A stretch of DNA of 64,000 nucleotides from Rhizobium acidisoli (GTDB lineage Bacteria; Pseudomonadota; Alphaproteobacteria; Rhizobiales; Rhizobiaceae). Under the pieces are notes generated by a model that was given only the letters and a program-made list of their open reading frames with translations, had not been told where the DNA came from and searched no databases. The first letter of the stretch is position 1, and each line of letters begins with the position of its first letter. Location of the stretch: NCBI RefSeq assembly GCF_002531755.2, contig NZ_CP034998.1, positions 4,470,501 through 4,534,500 of the forward strand, in the 5' to 3' direction. Below, piece by piece: positions 26,671-33,868 of this stretch. The position numbers and the translations under genes are program-made.

Positions 26671-27567
26671 ATGGTCGATGATCTCGAAGGCATTTCGGTC
26701 TTTCTTGCGGTGGCGGAGGCGCGCAACTTTCGTCTTGCCGGCGAGCGGCTGGGCGTCACCCGCTCCGCCGTCAGCCAGGCTTTACAGCGCCTGGAAGATC
26801 GCCTCGGCGTTGCGCTCGTCCAGCGCACGACGCGCAGCGTCAGCCTGACCGAGGCCGGCGAGGTGTTCTTCGAGGCGGTTCGCCCGTCGGTGCGGCAGGT
26901 CAGGGATGCGATGCAGACGGTGCGGGAAATGCAGGCGCGCCCGAGCGGTCTGCTCAGGATCACCGTCTCGTCGATTGCCGAGAGTTTTCTGTCCGGCACC
27001 CTGCTGGCCGGCTTCATGCAGGCTTGCCCCGAGATCAAACTCGATATCACCATCACCGATGACGAATTCGATATCGTCGAGGCCGGCTTCGACGCGGGCG
27101 TCCGGCTCGGTGAGGTGATCGAGCAGGACATGATCGCAATCTCGGTCTCCGAGCGGCAGAGGCAATATGCTGTGGCATCCCCCGCCTACCTCGAGCGCCG
27201 CGGTCGTCCCCGCCATCCCGGCGAACTGCAGGGTCATGCCTGCATCGGCTGGCGCCCGCGCCCGGATACGGCGCCCTATCGCTGGGAATTCACCGAAAAT
27301 GACCGCGATTTCGACGTCGCCGTCGATCCCGCGGTCACGACCAACGACATGGGCATGATGATCCGCATGGCCTGCGCCGGTGCCGGGATCACCTTCGGCA
27401 TGGTGGAAACCTTTCAGCCCTATGTCGAACGGGGCGAACTCGTGCCGCTGCTCGAAGATTTCTGCCCGCCCTTTCCGGGCTTCTATCTCTATTATCCCAG
27501 GCGCCAGCGGCAGCCGCTGAAGCTGCGGGCGCTGGTCGATCACATCAGGACGTCCGCCAGGCGCTAG
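26671..27567 (+). CDS. LysR-family transcriptional regulator
   Basis: The 298 residues comprise a LysR winged helix (about 5-64: FRLAGERLGVTRSAVSQALQRLEDRLG, RTTRSVSLTEAGE) and an effector domain (about 90-290, DAGVRLGEV). It is closely similar in layout to the LysR protein at 6305, including the FYLYYPRRQRQ end, so the two may be paralogues. It is transcribed away from the Atu4866-SDR-SDR unit and has the inverted repeat at 26652-26670 directly at its start codon. Confidence 0.92.
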   Translation: MVDDLEGISVFLAVAEARNFRLAGERLGVTRSAVSQALQRLEDRLGVALVQRTTRSVSLTEAGEVFFEAVRPSVRQVRDAMQTVREMQARPSGLLRITVSSIAESFLSGTLLAGFMQACPEIKLDITITDDEFDIVEAGFDAGVRLGEVIEQDMIAISVSERQRQYAVASPAYLERRGRPRHPGELQGHACIGWRPRPDTAPYRWEFTENDRDFDVAVDPAVTTNDMGMMIRMACAGAGITFGMVETFQPYVERGELVPLLEDFCPPFPGFYLYYPRRQRQPLKLRALVDHIRTSARR

Positions 27568-27687
27568 TCGCCTGCTGCTGAACGCAGTCATTGGCGTGAA
27601 TTGTCCGCTCTTTGTCCGCGGCGTGCATTTCGCGCCACTATCAAATCGCGGAATATGACGTCATGATCAATCTCGAAGGAGTAAAAA

Positions 27688-28254
27688 ATGTCCGATCATG
27701 ATACCGTTCTTCTCGTCATCGACGCCCAGGAATCCTTCAGGCATCGCGATTATTGGGATGAAGAGCTCGCCTCCGCCTATATCGATCGCCAGCAGGCTTT
27801 GATCGACGGCGCAGAAGCCCGCGGCATAACCGTCATTCAGATCTTTCATGTCGATGGAAGCGGGCCGTTCTCGGAAAGCTCCGGGCTCGTCAGAACGCTT
27901 GGCCCCCTCCGGATCGCCCCGAAGGCGACCTTCAGGAAGAGCCGCCATAGTGCTCTCGTCGGTTCGGGCCTCGACGTATGGCTGACCGAGAATGGCGTCC
28001 GCCGCCTCCTCGTCTCCGGCATCCGCACCGAACAGTGCTGCGAGACCACGACGCGTCACGCCTCGGATCTCGGCTATCAGGTCGATTATGTCGGCGAAGC
28101 GACCCTGACATTCCCGATGACCGACGCCGCCGGACGCAGCTGGAGCGCCAGGGAAATCCGGGACCGGACCGAACTTGTCCTCTCCGGTCGTTTCGCGCGG
28201 ATCGCGACCGTCGAACAGGCGCTGGCAGGCCGTGGGGAGTTGCTCGCCGCATGA
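27688..28254 (+). CDS. Isochorismatase-like cysteine hydrolase
   Basis: The 188-residue hydrolase of the isochorismatase superfamily shows the triad: Asp12 (LVIDAQESF), Lys84 (TFRKSRHSA) and Cys117 (GIRTEQCCETTTRHA). Families with this triad hydrolyse nicotinamide, ureidoacrylate or similar amides; the real substrate is not evident. AAGGAG stands 6 bases before the ATG. The stop overlaps the next gene by ATGA, so it is coupled to a GlxA-type regulator. Confidence 0.9.
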   Translation: MSDHDTVLLVIDAQESFRHRDYWDEELASAYIDRQQALIDGAEARGITVIQIFHVDGSGPFSESSGLVRTLGPLRIAPKATFRKSRHSALVGSGLDVWLTENGVRRLLVSGIRTEQCCETTTRHASDLGYQVDYVGEATLTFPMTDAAGRSWSAREIRDRTELVLSGRFARIATVEQALAGRGELLAA

Positions 28255-29261
28255 CCGACCCTGCGCAGCCCGTCGATATCCCGGTTTTCGTCGTCGTGCC
28301 GCCGCGCGTCCTTTTGCTCGACGTGGCCGGCCCGATCGAGGTGCTGCGCAAGGCGAACCTCGAACAGTGCACGGTGCGCTTTACCGTCACCTATATCGGT
28401 CCGTCGGCGACGGTCGGCAGCTCGATCGGTCTTGCCGTTACCGGCGTCGCTCCGTTGCCGGAGCGATTGCCGGATGGCGCGCTCGTCGTCATTGCCGGCA
28501 GCGCCGACGCCCCGATGGAAAACGGCCTCGAGCATGGCGAACGGGGATGCGCCGATGAGGCTGCCATCGTCGCATGGCTGAGACGCGCCATTCGTCCGGG
28601 AATTCGCCTGGCCTCGATCTGTTCGGGCGCCTTGCTCGCCGCCGAGGCGGGAATGCTCGACGATTACGACTGCACCACCCATCACGGCTGCATGGAAGAT
28701 CTGATCAGGCTCGCGCCCACGGCGCGCGTCCGGGAGAACCGGCTTTATGTCGAGGACGGCGAGCGGCTGACGAGCGCCGGCATTACCGCCGGCATCGACC
28801 TCATGCTGCATATCGTCGCCGAAGCGGCTGGCCACGCATGCGCTGTCGCGGTGGCGCGATATCTCGTCGTCTACCTCAGGCGCGGCGGCTCCGACCCGCA
28901 GCTTTCGCCCTGGCTCGAAGGCCGAAACCATATCCATCCGGTCATTCATCGTGCGCAGGACGCCGTGGTGGCCGATCCGGCACAGGACTGGTCGGTCGCC
29001 GCACTTGCCCGCCTCAGCGGCGCCAGCCCGCGCAACCTTTCGCGGCTGTTCAACGAGCAGACGGGCATGAGCGTTACGGATTTCGTCAATCGTATGCGCG
29101 TGGCGCTCGCCCGCGAGATGCTCGCCGGTTCGCGACTGGACATGGAGGCCGTCGCAATGCGCGCCGGCTTCGGCTCGGCGCGGCAGCTGCGTCGCGCCTG
29201 GAACCGCTTGCATGAAAGCCCGCCGAGCACGGCACGATCAAGGCTGCAGATGGGGGCGTAG
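28251..29261 (+). CDS. GlxA-family AraC-type regulator
   Basis: The 336 residues join an N-terminal DJ-1/PfpI (class I glutamine amidotransferase-like) domain (about 10-190, nucleophile-elbow Cys124 in ASICSGALLAAEAG) to a C-terminal AraC double HTH (about 230-330: WSVAALARLSGASPRNLSRLFNEQ, MRAGFGSARQLRRAW). This is the GlxA architecture, often controlling catabolism of quaternary amines or amides. It overlaps the hydrolase gene by 4 bases, an unusually tight regulator-enzyme link. Confidence 0.92.
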   Translation: MTDPAQPVDIPVFVVVPPRVLLLDVAGPIEVLRKANLEQCTVRFTVTYIGPSATVGSSIGLAVTGVAPLPERLPDGALVVIAGSADAPMENGLEHGERGCADEAAIVAWLRRAIRPGIRLASICSGALLAAEAGMLDDYDCTTHHGCMEDLIRLAPTARVRENRLYVEDGERLTSAGITAGIDLMLHIVAEAAGHACAVAVARYLVVYLRRGGSDPQLSPWLEGRNHIHPVIHRAQDAVVADPAQDWSVAALARLSGASPRNLSRLFNEQTGMSVTDFVNRMRVALAREMLAGSRLDMEAVAMRAGFGSARQLRRAWNRLHESPPSTARSRLQMGA

Positions 29262-29417
29262 GTATGTGCCGCTGAAGCTGCTTCCGGCGAACCATCGCGA
29301 ACCGATCAGGCTCTCTTCCCACCGGCGTCTCCCGGCTCAAGGTTGCCCCTGCCACGGGGTTTTGCTATTTCCCGCTCCAAGGATCAGGGCGAGGAGCGCC
29401 CTTTTGCCGGAGAAGCT

Positions 29418-30272
29418 ATGCTGGACGACGTCTTTCCCGTTCCGACCAGGGCCTTGATCCGTCAGGGTGGGCGAGCTTGCTTTTATCGTCTCGTCAATAC
29501 GAGCCCCATTTTGTTCCAGGTACAATCGGGAACGAAGATCGTCATGGCGGATGACAGGCCTTTGCGCCTGGAGGCCGGCGCATACGGCTTGCTGCCCGAC
29601 TATCAGCCATTGACGATGGAGAACATTCCGAAGGCGCCGCGAAACTATCAGACCGTAGCACTTCCTGTTCCGAGACAGTTGTTCGAGGATGCCTATGCGA
29701 GGATGGGATCGATCGCCGTTCCCTCGCGGCCGCTTCCGGCAAGCGCCTCGAGCCTGCCGGAAGAAGCCGCCGTATTGTTTGACTATTGCTGTCAGCCCGG
29801 CAACCTCGCGAGGCTTCCCGGCGCCATTGCCAAGGCCAGGCTGATGGAACTCGTCACCTGGTTTGCGCTCTGCGGCGCGGTGCTGGGTGAAGGCCAGAGT
29901 CCTCGGCTTGAGGATCGGCTGAGGCAGATGATCGAAAGCGATCCGGCCTTTGATTGGACATTGGCGCACGCGGCGCGTTCCTTCAACATGAGCGAGGCAA
30001 CGCTGAGGCGCCGGCTGGCCGCCGAGAAGACCGGCTTCAGCGAGATCCTGAGCGATACGAGAATGAACAGGGCGCTGGGGCTCATTCACACGACGACGCT
30101 GCCGATGGCGCAGGTCGCGCTGGAGGTCGGCTACGATTCACCTTCTCAATTTTCGGCGCGGTTCAAAGAGCGGTTCGGCGTCAGCCCGCGCCACGTGCGC
30201 AGTGGCTCCGAGCACTTTGAACGGATCGGGGCAGAAGTTGAGCGTAGCGGGGCAGATGCACTGCCTCGCTGA
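29418..30272 (+). CDS. AraC-family transcriptional regulator
   Basis: The 284-residue regulator has an unclassified N-terminal sensing region and a C-terminal AraC HTH pair (about 175-275: WTLAHAARSFNMSEATLRRRLAAEKTGFSE, MAQVALEVGYDSPSQFSARFKERFGVSPRHVR). GGAG lies before the ATG at 29418; an in-frame upstream extension is not needed. A weak hairpin with TTTT (29346-29363) separates it from the GlxA gene. It lies just before the PEBP gene, a possible target. Confidence 0.9.
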   Translation: MLDDVFPVPTRALIRQGGRACFYRLVNTSPILFQVQSGTKIVMADDRPLRLEAGAYGLLPDYQPLTMENIPKAPRNYQTVALPVPRQLFEDAYARMGSIAVPSRPLPASASSLPEEAAVLFDYCCQPGNLARLPGAIAKARLMELVTWFALCGAVLGEGQSPRLEDRLRQMIESDPAFDWTLAHAARSFNMSEATLRRRLAAEKTGFSEILSDTRMNRALGLIHTTTLPMAQVALEVGYDSPSQFSARFKERFGVSPRHVRSGSEHFERIGAEVERSGADALPR

Positions 30273-30310
30273 CGGTAGTTTTGCGGCGTCATCAACCGCA
30301 GGAAAACAGC

Positions 30311-30856
30311 ATGCGTCTCATAACAGCAGTCCTTCTCGCCGCGTCCGTCTTTGGCGCAACGGCCGCCCAGGCGGAAATGAAACTCACCTCGAAAGATCTG
30401 ACTTCAGGCAAGTCCATGGCCGATGCGCAGGTCTTCAACAGCTTCGGCTGCGCCGGCGGTAATATCTCGCCGGAACTGGTCTGGTCGGGTGCACCCGAGG
30501 GAACCAAGAGCTTCGCCGTGATGGCTTACGATCCCGATGCTCCGACCGGCTCGGGTTGGTGGCACTGGTCTGTCTTCAACATTCCCGCAAATACCTCGAA
30601 AATCGCCACCGGCGCCAGCGGCGAGAAAAAGCTTCCGGCGGGGGCCGTGGAAGGCCATACCGACTTCGCTACATCGGGATATGGCGGCGCATGCCCGCCG
30701 GCCGGCGATGCACCGCACCACTACCAGTTCACCGTCTACGCGCTTTCGGTCGACAAGCTGCCGCTTCCCGATACCGCGCCAGGGGCCATGGTCGGTTTCT
30801 ATGTCAGGGCAAATACGCTCGCCAAGGCCTCCATCGAGGTCACCTACGGCCGCTGA
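30311..30856 (+). CDS. YbhB/YbcL-family (PEBP-like) exported protein
   Basis: The 181-residue protein has a signal peptide (1-21, cleaved after AAQA) and a phosphatidylethanolamine-binding-protein fold: FNSFGCAGGNISPELVW, MAYDPDAPTGSGWWHWSVFNIP and GACPPAGDAPHHYQFTVYAL are the conserved pocket segments. It is predicted to be periplasmic. The bacterial family has no clear function; some members inhibit serine proteases. It follows the AraC gene by 38 bases on the same strand. Confidence 0.88.
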   Translation: MRLITAVLLAASVFGATAAQAEMKLTSKDLTSGKSMADAQVFNSFGCAGGNISPELVWSGAPEGTKSFAVMAYDPDAPTGSGWWHWSVFNIPANTSKIATGASGEKKLPAGAVEGHTDFATSGYGGACPPAGDAPHHYQFTVYALSVDKLPLPDTAPGAMVGFYVRANTLAKASIEVTYGR

Positions 30857-30881
30857 AGCCGGCTGACCTCCGGCGACCGGT

Positions 30882-31508
30882 TCAGGCCGGCCGATAGATC
30901 TGCGCCACCGCGCCACCTGGAAAGGCTTTCGAGCTCATCAGCTTGAGAGGCTTTGGCGCGGTGAGTTCTAGGAATAACGGCAGGCCTTTGCCGAGCGCCA
31001 CGGGGATCACAAGCAGGGCGAACTGATCGACCAGTCCCTCGGCGATCAGACTGCGGGCAAAGCTCACGCCGCCATGGGCGATGATCGGTTTGCCCTCCTC
31101 AGCTTTCAACGTTGCGATCTCCTCCGCAAGGTCTCCGCCCGCCACATAGGCCTCCGCCCAGCTTTCCGCGCCGGGCTGCAGCCCTGGAGACTGTCCGGTC
31201 CCCGCCTTGGCGCTGATGTCATCGAGCGCCGCCGCCACCTTGCCGAGGATCGCCGGCCCCTGTCGTGAGAACACGGCCTTGGGGATCTGGTTCATCGGCG
31301 GCGCGAAGGCCAGGGTGGAGGTCGGCCAGAAGGGGGCCATGGAAAGGAAGCTGCGGCTGCCCATAATGTGCAGGCCGGCCTTCCCTATATATTCCACGCT
31401 CCAATCCTTCGCCTCCTGATCGGCGCCGAACATCCATGTGTTCCGGCCCTCCAGATCACTGACGAAACCATCGACCGATATGGACATTTTCAGGATCAGG
31501 TCTCTCAT
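30882..31508 (-). CDS. Dihydrofolate reductase-like (RibD C-terminal) family protein
   Basis: The 208-residue protein has the RibD_C/DHFR-like fold: MSISVDGFVSDLEG at the start, GSRSFLSMAPFWPTS, a GGVSFARSLIAEGLVDQF segment and the final LPLFLEL. Stand-alone members are uncharacterised NADPH-dependent reductases. It converges on the PEBP gene and lies downstream of the VOC gene on the same strand with an 89-base gap. Confidence 0.87.
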   Translation of the reverse strand: MRDLILKMSISVDGFVSDLEGRNTWMFGADQEAKDWSVEYIGKAGLHIMGSRSFLSMAPFWPTSTLAFAPPMNQIPKAVFSRQGPAILGKVAAALDDISAKAGTGQSPGLQPGAESWAEAYVAGGDLAEEIATLKAEEGKPIIAHGGVSFARSLIAEGLVDQFALLVIPVALGKGLPLFLELTAPKPLKLMSSKAFPGGAVAQIYRPA

Positions 31509-31597
31509 GGCGTTCTCCTCGGTGGGCTTTGGCCCAAGGACGAACCGGACCGGGAGGATCCGACATCACGCGATCATTTTAAGTGTGAGGGCCGCGC

Positions 31598-31996
31598 CTA
31601 TCGCGACGCAAAGCGCTGCTTTGCTGAGTCCGTGACCGGCGTGAACAGCGCGACAAGCGTGCCTTCCGGATCGCGGAACTGCACCGACCGATTGCCCCAC
31701 GGCATCAGTTTAGGCTCATGGACAAGTTGGACCCTATCCTTCAGCCGGGCATATTCTGCGTCGACGTCATCCACCATGAACTCGATGATCGCCGTTCGGT
31801 TGGCGCCGGCTTCGGCGCTGCCTTCTTTGAACAGCGCTACGGTTTCCATGCTGCCAATGGCGAGTGCCGCCGATGGGGTGACGATCTCGGCGAAAACCGG
31901 CGCCAACCACTCGGCCGTCTGCCCTGTGACCATTTCGTAGAAGCCGACCACAGTCTTGATATCACCGGCAATCAGCCGGGTTGAGGCAAATTTCAT
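31598..31996 (-). CDS. VOC-family (glyoxalase-like) protein
   Basis: The 132 residues form one vicinal-oxygen-chelate domain: RLIAGDIKTVVGFYEMVTGQTAEW at the start, a central IIEFMVDDVDAEYARL and the terminal NRSVQFRDPEGTLVALF. Such domains bind a metal and catalyse glyoxalase, dioxygenase or antibiotic-resistance reactions, or simply sequester drugs. GGAAAGG stands before the ATG at 31996. It is divergent from the WYL regulator at 32094 across a 97-base gap with a perfect inverted repeat. Confidence 0.87.
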   Translation of the reverse strand: MKFASTRLIAGDIKTVVGFYEMVTGQTAEWLAPVFAEIVTPSAALAIGSMETVALFKEGSAEAGANRTAIIEFMVDDVDAEYARLKDRVQLVHEPKLMPWGNRSVQFRDPEGTLVALFTPVTDSAKQRFASR

Positions 31997-32056
31997 GACT
32001 TTTCCTTTCCAAAAGACCAATGTGCGCGCGGTATCGCCCAGGCCTTGTCGCACAGG

Positions 32057-32082
32057 CCTGTTGCCAGCATTATGGCAACAGG
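32057..32082. promoter_or_regulatory. Perfect inverted repeat between VOC and WYL genes
   Basis: CCTGTTGCCA (32057-32066) and TGGCAACAGG (32073-32082) are perfect 10-base arms around GCATTA. The repeat lies 11 bases before the WYL regulator start and 60 bases before the VOC start, a typical operator position for repression of both. Confidence 0.72.
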
Positions 32083-32093
32083 AGTCAACAGCC

Positions 32094-32795
32094 ATGCGCA
32101 AAGCCGATCGTCTGTTTCAGATCATTCAGATCCTGCGCCGTACGACCCGGCCGGTGACTGCCGCGGCAATGGCCGAGGAGATCGAAGTGTCCAGGCGCTC
32201 GGTATACCGCGATATCGCCGACCTGATCGGCCAAGGGGTCCCTATCGTCGGAGAGGCCGGCTTCGGTTATTTGCTCGACCCTGCCTATGACATGCCGCCT
32301 CTGATGCTGACGCCCGACGAGATCGAGGCGATCGTGCTGGGTGCGCAATGGGTCGCAGGACGCGGCGATAAGGCATTATCCGCAGCGGCACAGGACGTCG
32401 TGAGCAAGATCGCAGCCGTTATCCCCGAAAGGCTGCGTCCCTATATCGTCGAGCCAAGCGTTGGAGCAAAGCCTGGCAGGATCACTCCGACAGACACGGT
32501 CGACACGAACGAACTGCGCCATGCGATCCGTGAAGATCGGAAGCTTCGCCTGCTTTATCGATCCGATACTTGTGAGGAGACCGAGCGGGTCGTGTGGCCG
32601 GTCATCCTCGGCTATGGTGAAGCAACGCGCCTTATTGTCGCGTGGTGCGAATTAAGGCAGGACTTCCGTCATTTCCGAACCGATCGCATGATCAAGATCG
32701 AAGTGCTGGAGGCGAGCAACGGCTTAAGGAAAGGCGACCTGCGCCGCCGCTGGGAGCGATGGCGCGAAGAGCGGCGCTCTCACTCCGACCATTGA
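32094..32795 (+). CDS. YafY-type WYL-domain transcriptional regulator
   Basis: The 233-residue protein has an N-terminal DeoR-like HTH (about 1-60: ADRLFQIIQILRRTTRPVTAAAMAEEIEVSRRSVYRDIADL) and a C-terminal WYL ligand-binding domain (about 130-220, LRLLYR.. and RLIVAWCELRQDFRHFRTDRM). AGGAG lies 9 bases before the ATG at 32094. It probably controls the divergent VOC gene, with the RibD-like gene behind it, through the inverted repeat at 32057-32082. Confidence 0.9.
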   Translation: MRKADRLFQIIQILRRTTRPVTAAAMAEEIEVSRRSVYRDIADLIGQGVPIVGEAGFGYLLDPAYDMPPLMLTPDEIEAIVLGAQWVAGRGDKALSAAAQDVVSKIAAVIPERLRPYIVEPSVGAKPGRITPTDTVDTNELRHAIREDRKLRLLYRSDTCEETERVVWPVILGYGEATRLIVAWCELRQDFRHFRTDRMIKIEVLEASNGLRKGDLRRRWERWREERRSHSDH

Positions 32796-32837
32796 CGCCT
32801 TGAGGGTGTTGGGCAGATAGCGTACGCCATTAAGACA

Positions 32838-32886
32838 TATAATCTTGAAAAATCGGGTGTGATCGCGTACATCTTCAACATGTACG
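32838..32886 (+). promoter_or_regulatory. Promoter -10 box and operator of the toxin-antitoxin pair
   Basis: TATAAT at 32838-32843 is a perfect -10 box (no good -35 at 17 bases). Downstream, CGTACAT (32866-32872) and ATGTACG (32880-32886) are perfect 7-base arms around CTTCAAC, 19 bases before the antitoxin start. This is a classic position for an autoregulatory ribbon-helix-helix antitoxin. Confidence 0.65.
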
Positions 32887-32905
32887 ACTTGCGAGGAAGA
32901 CGAAG

Positions 32906-33184
32906 ATGCCCCAAGCTGCCGTAGATGACAACAAGCGTATGAATCTGCGGGTCTCCCCGGAAACGAAGGCCAAGCTCGTGCGCGCCGCTGCGCTGCGCAA
33001 CACCGACTTGACCAACTTCGTGACCCAGACCGCCTTGCGCGAAGCCGAAGCCGTGATCGAGGCGGCCGAGGTCGTTCGCCTGAAGGCGCGCGATCATGCG
33101 CGCGTGCTGGAACTGCTGGAAAATCCGCCCAAGCCCAACGCGAAGCTGCGGGCGGCGATCGCGGCGTTGCCCGATACTCTATGA
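32906..33184 (+). CDS. DUF1778 antitoxin (TacA-like)
   Basis: The 92-residue protein has an N-terminal ribbon-helix-helix DNA-binding region (about 9-52: NKRMNLRVSPETKAKLVRAAALRNTDLTNFVTQTAL) and a helical tail that would wrap the toxin (LLENPPKPNAKLRAAIAAL, a typical DUF1778 ending). AGGAAG precedes the ATG. It overlaps the GNAT toxin gene by ATGA. Its palindromic operator lies just upstream, so autoregulation is expected. Confidence 0.9.
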   Translation: MPQAAVDDNKRMNLRVSPETKAKLVRAAALRNTDLTNFVTQTALREAEAVIEAAEVVRLKARDHARVLELLENPPKPNAKLRAAIAALPDTL

Positions 33185-33708
33185 CGCTGCCCGCCTGGAG
33201 AGAGGAAGCCATCGCGAAATCGCATGATCGCCAGTCCTTCGACTGCGGCGATCTGGCGATGAACGACTTTTTCCGACGCTACGCGCGTCAAAGCCACGAA
33301 CAGAACGCCTCAAAGACCTTCTGCGCGATCGACGCCTCTACGCCCAATCGTGTGCTGGGGTTCTACACTGTCGCCCCCTCCTCCGTGGCACATGAAGGTG
33401 TGCCGGCGTCGATGACGAAGGGGCTGGCCCAGCACGAAGTTCCTGGGTTCAAGCTGGCTCGGATCGCAACCGATATCTCTGTAGCGGGCCATGGTTTGGG
33501 TGGACAGCTCCTCGCGGCCGCGGCGCTTCGCTGCCTGCGGATCGCGTCCGAAGCAGGCGGCGTTCTGCTGATTATCGACGCGAAGGGCGAGCGCGCGGCC
33601 CAATGGTATGTCAGCTATGGGGCCGAGCCGCTGGAGAACCAGCCGCTTACGCTTGTCATGCCGCTCGCCACCTTCGCCGCTGATCTCAAGGGCAAGGGTC
33701 TTCTCTGA
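33181..33708 (+). CDS. GNAT-family toxin (TacT-like)
   Basis: The 175-residue acetyltransferase is of the type that acetylates the amino group of charged tRNA and blocks translation. It opens with SFDCGDLAMNDFF, the hallmark of TacT/AtaT2-like toxins. The acetyl-CoA loop VAGHGLGGQL is at 101-110 and the Tyr143 region (AQWYVSYGAEPL) corresponds to the catalytic tyrosine. The gene is coupled to the DUF1778 antitoxin by a 4-base overlap. No frameshift is present, so the toxin looks intact. Confidence 0.88.
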   Translation: MTLPAWREEAIAKSHDRQSFDCGDLAMNDFFRRYARQSHEQNASKTFCAIDASTPNRVLGFYTVAPSSVAHEGVPASMTKGLAQHEVPGFKLARIATDISVAGHGLGGQLLAAAALRCLRIASEAGGVLLIIDAKGERAAQWYVSYGAEPLENQPLTLVMPLATFAADLKGKGLL

Positions 33709-33868
33709 GGGTCGTTCAGGCCTTGTGGAGCAGAGCCACAAGTTCGGCGGCCAGCCATCGACCGTCTATCCCGAGCCTTGCCCCGCGATAGACGGCAGAT
33801 GATTTATTGTTCTTTCAGTGCGTTATTAGTTTTTGGCGCGATATCGGCGGCGTTCGGATAGGCCAAAA
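33709..33868. other. Gap between the toxin gene and the guaA 3' end
   Basis: Two hairpins lie here: CTTGTGG-AGCAGAG-CCACAAG (33722-33742), 13 bases after the toxin stop, and CCGTCTATC (33762-33770) with GATAGACGG (33787-33795) followed by GATTTATTGTTCTTT. Either could end the toxin-antitoxin transcript. No integrase or attachment-site repeat is visible. Confidence 0.45.

Noticed and set aside
32796..33868. A complete genomic island at the guaA end
   Set aside because: There is no integrase and no direct repeat of the guaA 3' end in the window, so only a possible remnant is reported.
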